This document shows, in pieces, positions 8,049 through 16,172 of a stretch of 64,000 nt of DNA. A program made the translations under genes and the position numbers. Every line of letters begins with the position of its first letter. Positions within the stretch are counted from its first letter, which is position 1. The notes beneath the pieces were generated by a model that made no database searches, was not told the origin of the DNA, and worked only from the letters and a program-made list of their open reading frames with translations. Origin of the DNA: Streptomyces lydicus (GTDB lineage: Bacteria > Actinomycetota > Actinomycetes > Streptomycetales > Streptomycetaceae); assembly GCF_000717345.1 (NCBI RefSeq), contig NZ_JNZA01000034.1, positions 1-64,000 on the forward strand, read 5' to 3'.

Positions 8049-9296
8049 CTACCAGGCGACCGGCAGCGCGTGCACCCCGTAGATCCCCATGTCGTGCCGG
8101 AAGGGGACCTCCTCGAAGGGGACGGCGAGCCGCAGCCCGGGCAGCCGGCGCAGCAGGGTTTCCAGGGCGATCTGCAGCTCCACCCGGGCCAGCGGCTGGC
8201 CCAGGCACTGGTGGACGCCGAAGCCGAAGGCGACATGGCGGCGGGCGTCGCGGCCGACGTCGAGGGCGTCGCCGCCGGGGAAGACCGCCTCGTCACGGTT
8301 GGCGGAGTTGAGCGTGCACAGCACGCCCTCGCCCGCGCGGACGGTGACGCCGCCGACGCTGACGTCCTCGGTCGCGACCCGCGGCAGACCGTTGTGCACG
8401 ATCGTCAGATAGCGCAGCAACTCCTCCACGGCGCCCTTGATCAGTGACGGGTCCTCGCGGAGCCGGGCCAGCTGGTCGGGGTTGCGCAGCAGGGTGAGCG
8501 TGGACAGTGCGGTCATGTTCGCGGTGGTCTCGTGGCCCGCGATCAGCAACAGCCGTCCCATGGAGGCGATGTCCCCGTTGTCGAGCTCGCCGCGTGCCAC
8601 CAGCCGGCTGACGATGCCGTCGTCCGGCGTGTGCCGCTTGGACTCGGCGAGCCGGCTCAGATACTGCTGCAACTCCTGCTGGCTGGCGCGGACCTCCTCG
8701 GGTGCCGAGCGGAGGCTGAGCAGGATCCGGCTGCGCTCCTGGAAGAAGGCGTGGTCCTCGTAGGGCACGCCGAGCAGCAGGCAGATCACCAGCGACGGCA
8801 GCGGCAGCGCGAACTCGGTGACCAGGTCGGCCGCGTCGCGGCCGTCGGTCATCCGGTCGAGCAGTTCCTCGGCGATGCGCTGCACCTCGGGGCGCATCGC
8901 CTCCATCTTCTTGATCATGAAGTCGGCGGTGAGCATGCGGCGCAGCCGGGCGTGCTCGGGGTCGTCCTGGCGAATGAACGTCGGGGTGCTGGTGACCAGT
9001 TCGCGTCCGCCGGCGGTCAGGAAGGGGAAGCCCGGCCGGGTCGCGTCGGCGCTGAAGCGCGGATCGCCGAGGACCGCCCGTACGTCCTCGTGCCGGGTCA
9101 CCAGCCAACAGGAGGAGCCGTCCCACAGCGTCGCCCGGGTGACCGGTTCCTCCCGGCGCGCGCGTTCGATCTCGGGAGCCGGGTCGAAGGGGCAGCCGCC
9201 GGCCCGGGCGGCCGGTACGGCGAGGGCGGCGGGGGTGGCGGTGCGCGCACCCGGGCCGGTCTCGCGCTCCGCGTCGGTACGTTCTGCAGTCGTCAT
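8049..9296 (-). CDS. Cytochrome P450, CYP105-like
   Basis: A 415-aa soluble haem monooxygenase. The I-helix oxygen-activation motif is AGHETT (253-258), the K-helix ExxR is E292/R295, and the haem-binding loop FGFGVHQCLG places the thiolate ligand at C364. The N-terminal TPTFIRQDDPEHARLRRML and the C-terminal YGVHALPVAW resemble the CYP105 family, which oxidises diverse xenobiotics and secondary metabolites. Electrons probably come from the ferredoxin encoded next. It is divergent from a MarR gene over a 292-bp region with inverted repeats, suggesting MarR control. The substrate cannot be read from sequence. Confidence 0.93.
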   Translation of the reverse strand: MTTAERTDAERETGPGARTATPAALAVPAARAGGCPFDPAPEIERARREEPVTRATLWDGSSCWLVTRHEDVRAVLGDPRFSADATRPGFPFLTAGGRELVTSTPTFIRQDDPEHARLRRMLTADFMIKKMEAMRPEVQRIAEELLDRMTDGRDAADLVTEFALPLPSLVICLLLGVPYEDHAFFQERSRILLSLRSAPEEVRASQQELQQYLSRLAESKRHTPDDGIVSRLVARGELDNGDIASMGRLLLIAGHETTANMTALSTLTLLRNPDQLARLREDPSLIKGAVEELLRYLTIVHNGLPRVATEDVSVGGVTVRAGEGVLCTLNSANRDEAVFPGGDALDVGRDARRHVAFGFGVHQCLGQPLARVELQIALETLLRRLPGLRLAVPFEEVPFRHDMGIYGVHALPVAW

Positions 9297-9417
9297 GCGG
9301 CTGGTCCTTCCACGGTCGGGACACGGCGTGCGCCGTGACGAACGGTGCGGGTGGCGCCACTCCTCGACGGGCTCACGGGCCTGGACGGAACGGTCCGTCC
9401 CCGGTGAGAACTCAGCT

Positions 9418-9444
9418 AGTTACCTAAGTTAAGCAACTAAGTTG
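9418..9444. promoter_or_regulatory. MarR-type inverted repeats between P450 and MarR genes
   Basis: CAACTAAGTTG (9434-9444) is an 11-bp palindrome. AGTTAC (9418-9423) and GCAACT (9433-9438) form an overlapping imperfect inverted pair. The segment is AT-rich compared with its surroundings and sits upstream of the P450 start, so it probably contains the P450 promoter and a MarR operator. Confidence 0.5.
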
Positions 9445-9588
9445 TCGACACGTTAACTCACCCCGAACGAGGCGGGGAAGGGCAGATCAAGGCGTGCGCG
9501 AGGTTGGCTCAAAGCGAGCGCAGAGCGGTACGCAGCGTGCCTGTCCGCGTACGGATCCCGTCGTTCCAGGGGCCGCTACAGTGCCTGC

Positions 9589-10086
9589 ATGCCGGACCCC
9601 GGAAGAGACCAGGACCCCACCGCCGCACTGCAAAGAGTGCTGGCCACGCTGTCCTACCTGCTCACCCGCTCCCGGGCGCACGAACGCCAGGCGGCCCGGG
9701 CGGGCGTCACGGCGGCACGCTCCGACCTGTGGCTGCTGATGGCGCTGGAGGACTGCGGAGGCGTCAGCAGGGTCGGCGATCTGGCCGCGACGCTGATGGT
9801 CGAGCCGCCTCATGTCACCCGGCAGATCGGCCAGTTGGAGTCGCAGGATCTCGTCGAGCGCACCCCGGACTCGCTCGACCGCCGGGCCCGCAAGGTCGCC
9901 ATCACCCCGCACGGCAGGGCGATACTCCGGCGCCTCCAGCAGAGCAGCCAGGCCGGTCTGCACGAGGCCCTGGACGGATTCGACGACTCCGACATCGCCA
10001 CCACCGTCGCGGTGCTCAACCACCTGGTGGCCTGGGCCCGCCACAAGCACGCGGAGGAGGACCGGCCGCGCGGCCGGGGCGCGTAG
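9589..10086 (+). CDS. MarR-family transcriptional regulator
   Basis: A 165-aa winged-helix regulator. The helix-turn-helix is VSRVGDLAATLMVEPPHVTRQ and the wing is RTPDSLDRRARKVAITPHGR, with the DxRxxxV/I signature typical of MarR proteins. Flanking helices provide dimerisation. MarR proteins commonly sense phenolic or oxidative ligands and control divergent genes, so the divergent P450-ferredoxin pair is the likely target. ATG 9589 fits the family length; a stem-loop follows its stop. Confidence 0.88.
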   Translation: MPDPGRDQDPTAALQRVLATLSYLLTRSRAHERQAARAGVTAARSDLWLLMALEDCGGVSRVGDLAATLMVEPPHVTRQIGQLESQDLVERTPDSLDRRARKVAITPHGRAILRRLQQSSQAGLHEALDGFDDSDIATTVAVLNHLVAWARHKHAEEDRPRGRGA

Positions 10087-10125
10087 CGGCGTACGGCACA
10101 TGACGTAGGGGCGGGGCGGAGAGGT

Positions 10126-10159
10126 AGGGGCGGGGCGGAACAGCCGGCCCCCGCCCCCT
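10126..10159. terminator. Stem-loop between convergent MarR and SPFH genes
   Basis: AGGGGCGGGG (from 10126) can pair with CCCCGCCCCCT (10148-10159-region). A second copy of GTAGGGGCGGGGCGGA lies directly upstream, so a short direct repeat is nested in the terminator region. Confidence 0.45.
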
Positions 10160-10171
10160 CGGTGGCCGTGG

Positions 10172-11338
10172 TTATTCGATCTCGACCCGGCCGCTGTGGC
10201 CCTGGGTGCCGCCGGAGGCCGCGGCGCCGTTCTTGTCGGTCTTGGTGTTCTGGGCGTCGGGGGAGCCGAGGTTGCGGCGGACCGAGTCCAGGATGGTCAG
10301 GCCCTGGCCGACCAGGCCGGCGGCGACCTCACCGAGGCCGTCGGTGCCGTTGAGGATGTTGACATTGGCGTTGGCCAGGCCCGCGGAGGCTTCCTTGACG
10401 ATCTGCGGGAGCTGGTCGATGAGCATCCGGTCCAGGGCCACCCGGTCGTACGAGGCGGCGGCCTCGGCCTGGATCTTCATGCGCTCGGCCTCGGCCAGGG
10501 CCAGCAGCTTGATGCGCTCGGCCTCCGCCTCGGCGGGCTTGACGACCTCGGCGACCAGTTCCTGCTGACGCAGCTGGGCCCGCCGCTCGGCCAGTTCGGT
10601 CTGGGCGGCGAGGACTTCCCGCTGGGCGTTGGCCTGGGCCAGCGGACCGGCCTGGGCGGCGTGCGCCTGGGCGCGGTCCACCTCGGCGGAGTACTCGGCC
10701 TGGACCACGGCGGTCTGCCGGGAGTACTCGGCCTGGTTCCGCGCGGCCTCCTGCTGGGCCTCGACGGACGCCTGGGTGGCCTTGGCCTGGGCGATCTGCG
10801 CCTGCCGCTGGATGGCCGCCTTGTGCGGGGCGGACATCGCCTCGATGTAACCGGTGTCGCCGTCGTCGATGGACTGGATCTGCAACGAGTCGACGATCAG
10901 ACCGATCTTGGCCATTTCGGTCTTGGACGTCTCCAGGACCTCGGTGGCCAGTTTCTGCCGCTCGGTGACGATCTCCTCGACCGTCATCGAGCCGATGATG
11001 GACCGGAGATGGCCGGCGAAGATCCGTCCGGTCAGCACCGACATCTGGTCCTGGTCGGACAGGAAGCGCTGACCGGCGTTGACGATGCTCTCGGTGTCGT
11101 TGCCGACCTTGAACGCGATCACGGCGCGGACCGTGAGGGCGATGCCCTGCCGGGTCACGCACTTCTCGGCGACCTCCGCCTCACACATCGCCAGCGTCAG
11201 AAAACGGACCTTGCGGAAGACCGGCAGCACGAACTTGCCGTGGCCGGTCACCACCCGGAACGGCGCGCCGCCCTGGCCACGCCTGCCTCCCGAGATCAGC
11301 ATCGCTTGATCGGGGGCAGGTACGCGGTAACCGAACAT
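10172..11338 (-). CDS. SPFH/band-7 (flotillin-like) membrane-scaffold protein
   Basis: A 388-aa flotillin-type protein. The N-terminal SPFH domain (about residues 10-170; FRVVTGHGKFVLPVFRKVRF and IVTERQKLATEVLETSKTEM) is followed by a long Ala/Glu/Gln-rich coiled coil (about 180-310) with AQAEAEAER-like repeats, then a Gly/Asn C-terminal part. Flotillins oligomerise at the membrane and organise lipid microdomains. No strong N-terminal membrane helix is visible, so attachment may be peripheral. ATG 11338 has GGAGAC upstream. The preceding gene encodes a small OB-fold-like protein, matching the usual NfeD-flotillin pairing. Confidence 0.87.
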   Translation of the reverse strand: MFGYRVPAPDQAMLISGGRRGQGGAPFRVVTGHGKFVLPVFRKVRFLTLAMCEAEVAEKCVTRQGIALTVRAVIAFKVGNDTESIVNAGQRFLSDQDQMSVLTGRIFAGHLRSIIGSMTVEEIVTERQKLATEVLETSKTEMAKIGLIVDSLQIQSIDDGDTGYIEAMSAPHKAAIQRQAQIAQAKATQASVEAQQEAARNQAEYSRQTAVVQAEYSAEVDRAQAHAAQAGPLAQANAQREVLAAQTELAERRAQLRQQELVAEVVKPAEAEAERIKLLALAEAERMKIQAEAAASYDRVALDRMLIDQLPQIVKEASAGLANANVNILNGTDGLGEVAAGLVGQGLTILDSVRRNLGSPDAQNTKTDKNGAAASGGTQGHSGRVEIE

Positions 11339-11349
11339 GCTTCGTCTCC

Positions 11350-11601
11350 TCAACCTGCGTCGCCGGCATCGCCGGCCGACGCGTCCAACGGATCGGCCCA
11401 CTCCATGACGTCCACCTGGCGCTGGCCACGGGAATCGATCACGAGCACGGTCGCCCCCACCGGAAGGGGGTCGGCGGACCAGGCGAGGAACGTTTCGGAG
11501 CCGCCCCTGACCCGCACCAGGACCTCACCGGGACCGGCAGCCCCGCGAGTGCCGATCAGCAGCACTCCGGTACAGCCGATCACGGCATCGTCCTGTGCCA
11601 T
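11350..11601 (-). CDS. Small NfeD-like/OB-fold partner of the SPFH protein
   Basis: An 83-aa protein of mostly beta-strand character (VIGCTGVLLIGTRGAAGPGE, then LPVGATVLVIDSRGQRQVDV), resembling the isolated OB-fold domain of short NfeD proteins. It ends 11 bp before the SPFH gene in the same direction, so the two form an operon. NfeD C-terminal domains partner with flotillin-type proteins. The acidic DASAGDAGDAG tail is unusual but clearly in frame. I assign the family from fold-like pattern and context rather than from a diagnostic motif. Confidence 0.72.
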   Translation of the reverse strand: MAQDDAVIGCTGVLLIGTRGAAGPGEVLVRVRGGSETFLAWSADPLPVGATVLVIDSRGQRQVDVMEWADPLDASAGDAGDAG

Positions 11602-11732
11602 CAGCGGCTGCCCTCCCCCGTTACGTACCTGGAAAACCGACCATAGCGCCCCCGCCCGCGGGGGCCTATGGCGGGACGGCGGCGAGTTGAACGGGCCGTG
11701 CGCGGCGATCAAATTCCCGTCAAGACCTGCCG

Positions 11733-12425
11733 TTACTCCTTGCGGAGAGCCGCGCCGGGGGACTCGGCGGAGGGCAGCGCGTCGAGTGCGGCGAGGAGGT
11801 CGGCAGGCTCGGCGCGCACCGTGTAGTCGGTGTCTATGAAGGACCAGCGGATGACGCCGTCGCGGTCGATGACGTAGGTGGCGGGCAGCGGCAGGGTCCG
11901 GGAGTGGCCGCCGTTGACGTGCTGGAGGTCGAAGCCGAAGGAGTCGTACACGGCGGCCAGGTCGTCGGGCAGGTCGAAGGCGAGGCCGTATCGGGCCGCG
12001 GTATCCGAGCCGAGGTCGCTGAGCACGTCGAATTCCAGGGAGTGCTTCTCGGCGAGGGTGAGGGACTCGTCGGGGATCTGCGGGGAGACCGCCACCAGCC
12101 GGGCGCCGCGGGCGGTGATCCCGGCGTGCTGCTGCTGGAGGGCGCGCAGGGCGAGGTTGCAGTACGGGCACCAGGCGCCGCGGTAGAAGGTGAGCACGAC
12201 CGGCCCGGCGTCGAGCAGGGTCTCCAGGGACACCGTCTCGCCGGTCGCGGTGGGGAGGCGGAAGCCGGGCGCCTTGTCGCCGGTCCGAAGGGCCCGGGCG
12301 GCCTGTCCGGAGGCGGCCAGGTCACGGGCCGCGCGCTCCATCACCGCACGGGACGCGGCCGGGACTTCGGGGTGGCGGGTGCGGAACGATGCGGCGAGTG
12401 CGGCGAGTTCGTCACGAAGGCTCAT
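11733..12425 (-). CDS. AhpC/TSA peroxiredoxin-like protein
   Basis: A 230-aa thioredoxin-fold peroxidase of the AhpC/TSA superfamily. The redox site is GAWCPYCNLAL with C86 and C89; C86 is the expected peroxidatic residue. It is preceded by the family strand VVLTFYRG and followed by LVAVSPQIPDESL. The CxxC arrangement marks the PRX-like-2 branch rather than the classical two-Cys AhpC type. It probably reduces organic peroxides. Its start overlaps the end of the upstream TetR gene by 14 bp, so they are co-transcribed. Confidence 0.87.
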   Translation of the reverse strand: MSLRDELAALAASFRTRHPEVPAASRAVMERAARDLAASGQAARALRTGDKAPGFRLPTATGETVSLETLLDAGPVVLTFYRGAWCPYCNLALRALQQQHAGITARGARLVAVSPQIPDESLTLAEKHSLEFDVLSDLGSDTAARYGLAFDLPDDLAAVYDSFGFDLQHVNGGHSRTLPLPATYVIDRDGVIRWSFIDTDYTVRAEPADLLAALDALPSAESPGAALRKE

Positions 12426-13038
12426 GGTGAGGGTGCTCCTGTGGTGTGGGGTGGGCGCGCAGCGGGGCCAGGGCGGCGGTCACCGTGTCGGTCAGCGCCC
12501 TCGCGTCGGCACCGGCGCGGGAGCGCAGATTGACGCCGTAGGCGAGGGTCGCGAGCACCGACGCGGCGGCGTCGAGGTCCGTGGACGGCGGGAGCTGCCC
12601 CAGCCCGGCGGCGCTGCCGAGGGCCGCCCGCATGGCGCGCTCCAGGGTGGTGTGGTGGGCCTCTAGGAGGGTGCGGATACCGGGGTCGGCGCACTCGGGG
12701 CCCGCGTAGGCATTGGTGACCATGCAGCCCCAGCCGGCGACCGGACCGGAACATCTGACGTCGATCAGCCCGGCGAAGAACTCCTCGATCGCGGTCAGCC
12801 CCCCGTCCGCCGCCGCGAGACGGGCGAAGGCCGGTGCCGAGTGCTGGGCTATGTAGCGCTCCAGCGCCGCGGCGTAGAGGCCGTCCTTGCTGCCGAAGGT
12901 CGCGTAGAGGCTGGAGCGGCTGAGGCCGGTCGCGGTCACCAGCGCCTGGATGCCGGTCGTCGGCAGGCCCTGGCGCCAGAAGATCTGCAGGGCGTCGTCG
13001 AGCACGACGTCGGGGTTGAAGTGCTTGATGTCGGGCAT
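12412..13038 (-). CDS. TetR/AcrR-family transcriptional regulator
   Basis: A 208-aa TetR-type repressor. The N-terminal DNA-binding domain has the helix-turn-helix IQALVTATGLSRSSLYATFG preceded by LDDALQIFWRQGLPTTG. The remaining helices (about 60-200) form the ligand-binding/dimer domain, with ECADPGIRTLLEAHHTTLER as in the C-terminal TetR_C_16-like group. It overlaps the peroxiredoxin-like gene, which is its probable target. A near-palindrome upstream of its start is a candidate operator, so autoregulation of the two-gene unit is likely. Confidence 0.88.
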   Translation of the reverse strand: MPDIKHFNPDVVLDDALQIFWRQGLPTTGIQALVTATGLSRSSLYATFGSKDGLYAAALERYIAQHSAPAFARLAAADGGLTAIEEFFAGLIDVRCSGPVAGWGCMVTNAYAGPECADPGIRTLLEAHHTTLERAMRAALGSAAGLGQLPPSTDLDAAASVLATLAYGVNLRSRAGADARALTDTVTAALAPLRAHPTPQEHPHHEPS

Positions 13039-13071
13039 GGCGAGCCTGCTCCTTTCGCGCTCCGACCCAAC

Positions 13072-13088
13072 TGGGAACGGTCATTCCA
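13072..13088. promoter_or_regulatory. TetR candidate operator
   Basis: TGGGAACGGTCATTCCA (13072-13088) is a near-perfect palindrome, GGAA-N6-TTCC at its core, about 35 bp upstream of the TetR start codon. Confidence 0.5.
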
Positions 13089-13149
13089 AGATACGCGAAC
13101 CGGTCGACGGCGCAAGGGAGTTGGGGGAAGCCCTGTGGAAAACATGCGG

Positions 13150-13189
13150 AACCGGTCCCTCCGCGTCGGGGGGCGCGGAGGGACCGGTT
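13150..13189 (-). terminator. Strong stem-loop terminator of the MFS gene
   Basis: A perfect 16-bp stem (13150-13165 paired with 13174-13189, arms beginning AACCGGTCCC) closes an 8-nt loop, 18 bp beyond the MFS stop. It insulates the MFS gene from the TetR unit. Confidence 0.8.
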
Positions 13190-13207
13190 CGGTGGAGGGG
13201 GCGGGCG

Positions 13208-14707
13208 CTACGCGCGCCGGGAGCCCGGCTTCGGCAGCAGCGGAAGCAGCGCCGAGATCGCGGCGGACAGTACGACGTTGAAGACCACCGCGGTCGTCAG
13301 CGCGTGCCCGTACGCCCCGGCGTCGTTGTGCGCGGCGCCGCCGAGCGCGTTGTAGTAGAGGACGCCGACGATGGCCACGCCGACCGCGCCGCCGATCTGC
13401 TGACCGGTGGAGAGCACGCCGGAGGCCATCCCCACGTGCCGGGGACCCACGTTGCTGAGCACCGCGTTCAGCAGCGGCGTGACCAGCAGACCGTTGCCCG
13501 CGCCGACCAGGATCAGCGTCGGTGCCAGCTCCCAGGCGGTCAGCGCGGAGCCGGCGCTGACGGCCAGGAAGATCGTGCCCAGGAACCCCAGCGCGCCGAT
13601 CAGGCCGCCGAGTTGCAGCACCCGGCGCCCGAAGCGGGCGAGCCGGCCGGCGATCAGGCTGGCGGCGAAGAAGGCGACGGCGAGCGGCGTGTAGACCAGG
13701 CCGGCGCCGAGCGCGTCCATCCCCAGGCCGTCCTGCAGCGTCAGCGACAGGATGAGGAAGAAGGAGTTGATGCCCGCGTAGGCCAGGACGACCAGGGTCA
13801 TGCCGACCGCGAACGGGCGCTCCCGCAGCAGCCCCAGCTGGATCAGCGGGGCGCCGCCCGCGGCGTCCACCCGCCGCTCCACCAGCCCGAACACCGCGAA
13901 CGCCAGCGCGCTGCCGGCCAGGCTGAGCCAGGTCCACAGCGGCCAGCCGTACGAACGCCCCTCGACCAGCGGCACCACGAGCAGGAACAGCGCCACGGTG
14001 AGGACGACCGCGCCGGGCAGGTCGAGCCGGCGGGCCTCCGGGGCGCGCGACTCGGGCACGAACAGCGCGGCCAGCAGCAGCGTCACCAGACCGACGGGCA
14101 CATTGACCCAGAACACCGGCCGCCAGGAGGAGCCGAAGAGGTCCGCGGAGATCAGCACCCCGCCGAGCAGCTGGCCGATGATGGTGGACATGCCGATGAC
14201 CGCGCCGAGCGCACCGAACGCCTTGGGGCGCTTCTCGGCCGGGATCAGTACCTGGATCATCGCGAAGACCTGCGGGAACATCGCCGCCGCGCTCAGCCCC
14301 TGGACCAGCCGCGCACCGATCAGGCTGACGGAGTCCGGCGCCAGCGCGCAGCCCACGGACGACAGCGTGAACAGCGCCATCCCGATCATGAACAGCCGCT
14401 TGCGGCCGAAGCGGTCGCCGAGGCGGGCGCCGGTGATCAGTGCGATGGCGTAGGTGAGCTGATAGCCCGCCAGGATGAGCTGGATGTCGGCGGGCGTGGA
14501 GTGCAGATCGGCCTGGATGGCGGGGGCGGCGACCAGCACGATGAACGTGTCGAGAACGGCCATGAAAGCCCCGACCAGCACGATGGTCAGGGCCCGCCAC
14601 GGCGCCGCCCCTCCGGCCGCACCGGAGGGCGGTCCTGCCTGCGGCGTCGCCGGCCGCACCGGCGCGGACTGCTGCCCCGTGGCGCCTGAGGGTTGGGTCT
14701 GGGTCAT
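13208..14707 (-). CDS. MFS drug exporter, DHA2 (14-helix) family
   Basis: A 499-aa proton-antiport exporter. Motif A is GARLGDRFGRKRLFMIGMAL, motif D/C-like residues follow in DSVSLIGARLVQGLSAAAMF, and the family signature DLFGSSWRPVFWVNVPVGL marks the 14-helix DHA2 (EmrB/QacA) branch. The Pro/Thr/Gln-rich N-terminal tail of about 35 residues is cytoplasmic. It is divergent from the MmyB-like XRE gene, so the pair may form a self-regulated efflux unit. Because it borders the AurF operon, export of that product is possible but unproven. Confidence 0.9.
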   Translation of the reverse strand: MTQTQPSGATGQQSAPVRPATPQAGPPSGAAGGAAPWRALTIVLVGAFMAVLDTFIVLVAAPAIQADLHSTPADIQLILAGYQLTYAIALITGARLGDRFGRKRLFMIGMALFTLSSVGCALAPDSVSLIGARLVQGLSAAAMFPQVFAMIQVLIPAEKRPKAFGALGAVIGMSTIIGQLLGGVLISADLFGSSWRPVFWVNVPVGLVTLLLAALFVPESRAPEARRLDLPGAVVLTVALFLLVVPLVEGRSYGWPLWTWLSLAGSALAFAVFGLVERRVDAAGGAPLIQLGLLRERPFAVGMTLVVLAYAGINSFFLILSLTLQDGLGMDALGAGLVYTPLAVAFFAASLIAGRLARFGRRVLQLGGLIGALGFLGTIFLAVSAGSALTAWELAPTLILVGAGNGLLVTPLLNAVLSNVGPRHVGMASGVLSTGQQIGGAVGVAIVGVLYYNALGGAAHNDAGAYGHALTTAVVFNVVLSAAISALLPLLPKPGSRRA

Positions 14708-14772
14708 GAGGTAAGCGTCGAACAGCCCCCGTCCGACAAACAGAGACCGATTATGCTGGTGTTCCCACTACC

Positions 14773-14804
14773 CCCATATACGTGCTACGCCCATATATAC
14801 GTGC
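14773..14804. repeat. AT-rich direct repeats in the MFS/XRE intergenic region
   Basis: CCCATATACGTGC (14773-14785) and CCCATATATACGTGC (14790-14804) are tandem near-copies 17 bp apart, in the only AT-rich part of the divergent intergenic region. The second copy carries a TATATAC that could be a -10 box. Candidate binding sites for the XRE regulator. Confidence 0.45.
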
Positions 14805-14859
14805 GGAGGCCCTGACCCGGCCGGCACACCCCGCGATCCGCGGCGAACGGGAGTATCGG

Positions 14860-15756
14860 ATGGCTGACCAGCAACGGCGGCGCTGCCTGGCGGAGTTCCT
14901 GCGCTCGCGGCGGGAGCGGCTCACACCCGAGGAGGCGGGGATCCTCGCGGGACCGCGGCGGCGCACTCCCGGCCTGCGGCGCGAAGAGGTCGCCCAGCTC
15001 TCCGGGGTGAGCGTGACCTGGTACACGTGGCTGGAGCAGGCGCGCGACATCACCGTCAGCCGGCAGGTCCTCACGAGCCTGGCGCGCGCCCTGATGCTCA
15101 GCTCGATCGAGCGCCGGCACCTGTTCGCGCTGGCCGGGGTGCCGCTGCCGGAGCAGCCGCCGGGCCGCGGCCCGGGCCCCGCGCTCCAGCGGCTGGTCGA
15201 CGCGCTCGAACCGCACCCCGCGTACCTGCTGGACGCCAACTGGGACCTGGTGGGCTGGAACCGCGCCGAGGCGGGGCTGATCGGTGACCCGGGACAGCTG
15301 GAGCCGGCCGAACGCAACCTGCTGTGGCTGGTGTTCATGGATCCGGCCATGCGCACGCTGATGGTCGACTGGGAGGGGCAGGCGCAGAATCTGGTCGCCC
15401 AGTTCCGGGCGGACGCCCGGGCGCGCTTCGGGGATCCGCGCTTCGAGCGGCTCACCGGCGGACTGCGGGAGGCGAGTGCGGAGTTCCGCGGATGGTGGGA
15501 GGCGCACGACATCGCGGACTTCGGCAGCAACCGCCGGCAGTTCCGCCACCCCTGGGTCGGCCGGCTGACCTTCGACTACGTGAAGCTGGCGGCGATGGAC
15601 GCGCCCGGCGTCAAGCTGTTCGCGTGCATGCCGGCCGACGCGGAGACGTCCGGGAAGCTGCCCGCGCTCCAGCGGTGTGCGACCGGCGAGGTGCCGGACG
15701 CCGCCGAAGTGGCCGACGCCGTCGACGAGTTGAGCGTCTCGCGCGCGGGAGCGTAG
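14860..15756 (+). CDS. XRE regulator with MmyB-like ligand-binding domain
   Basis: A 298-aa regulator. The N-terminal XRE helix-turn-helix (LAEFLRSRRERLTPEEAGIL, RRTPGLRREEVAQLSGVSVT, WYTWLEQARDITVSRQVLTS) is followed by the MmyB-type domain (about residues 100-280; LDANWDLVGWNRAEAGL, LLWLVFMDP, and the family pattern RHPWVGRLTFDYVKLAAMD). This PAS-like pocket binds hydrophobic ligands in relatives. I chose ATG 14860 because GGGAG is upstream and the domain begins there; an earlier start at 14782 would sit inside the promoter repeats. It is divergent from the MFS gene and precedes the AurF operon. Confidence 0.9.
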   Translation: MADQQRRRCLAEFLRSRRERLTPEEAGILAGPRRRTPGLRREEVAQLSGVSVTWYTWLEQARDITVSRQVLTSLARALMLSSIERRHLFALAGVPLPEQPPGRGPGPALQRLVDALEPHPAYLLDANWDLVGWNRAEAGLIGDPGQLEPAERNLLWLVFMDPAMRTLMVDWEGQAQNLVAQFRADARARFGDPRFERLTGGLREASAEFRGWWEAHDIADFGSNRRQFRHPWVGRLTFDYVKLAAMDAPGVKLFACMPADAETSGKLPALQRCATGEVPDAAEVADAVDELSVSRAGA

Positions 15757-15820
15757 CGGGCCCGCGCGGTGCGCCGGGTCATGGAATTCTCAACGAATTC
15801 CCAATACCCCAGTACGCGGA
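15757..15820. promoter_or_regulatory. Intergenic region with inverted repeat upstream of AurF operon
   Basis: The gene-free stretch from 15757 to 16172 holds the control region of the AurF operon. In this first part GGAATTC (15783-15789) and GAATTCC (15795-15801) form a perfect 7-bp inverted repeat with a 5-nt gap. It could be an operator or a weak terminator for the XRE gene. From about 15880 to 16172 I see only an untranslated leader of roughly 295 nt with no clear riboswitch structure. Confidence 0.5.
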
Positions 15821-15834
15821 GTGACCTGCGTCAC
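15821..15834. promoter_or_regulatory. Crp-like binding site
   Basis: GTGACCTGCGTCAC fits the reported Streptomyces Crp consensus GTGNNNNNNGNCAC exactly and is an inverted repeat (GTGAC-CTGC-GTCAC). It is centred about 50 bp upstream of the predicted transcription start of the AurF operon, a usual activator position. Crp ties cAMP status to antibiotic production in S. coelicolor. Confidence 0.5.
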
Positions 15835-15840
15835 GTTTGC

Positions 15841-15870
15841 TTGACTGGCTGATAGCCAGCCCTCTTCTAT
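15841..15870 (+). promoter_or_regulatory. AurF-operon promoter with embedded palindrome
   Basis: TTGACT (15841-15846), 18-bp spacer and TTCTAT (15865-15870) form a plausible sigma-70 promoter. The perfect palindrome CTGGCT-GAT-AGCCAG (15845-15859) fills most of the spacer, where a bound repressor would block polymerase. Confidence 0.5.
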
Positions 15871-16172
15871 TGGCGGCACGCGGCCCATGTCGACCGAGGG
15901 CGCGCGACGAATGCACACCGGGGGGTATGGCATTGCGTAGTCGACTGCCTTGACGCGCTGTTAGCGCATTCCGTCGTTCACCTTTCACCTTCTTTTACCG
16001 TCCGGCGCCAGCGTGTTCTCTCTTCCGCTGCCTGCGCCCGGTGCGATCCCTTTCCCTTGAGGCGCGCAGCCGACTGCGCCGTACGGTCATGACGGCCTGC
16101 TCCGGCCACTCGACCACGGCCGCCCGCGTCCTTCGGGAAATTCATTGTTGAGATACGGAGGGGAATCCCGAC

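Noticed and set aside
15880..16172. Riboswitch in the AurF-operon leader
   Set aside because: The about 295-nt leader shows no recognised riboswitch core (TPP, SAM, cobalamin) or paired terminator/antiterminator.
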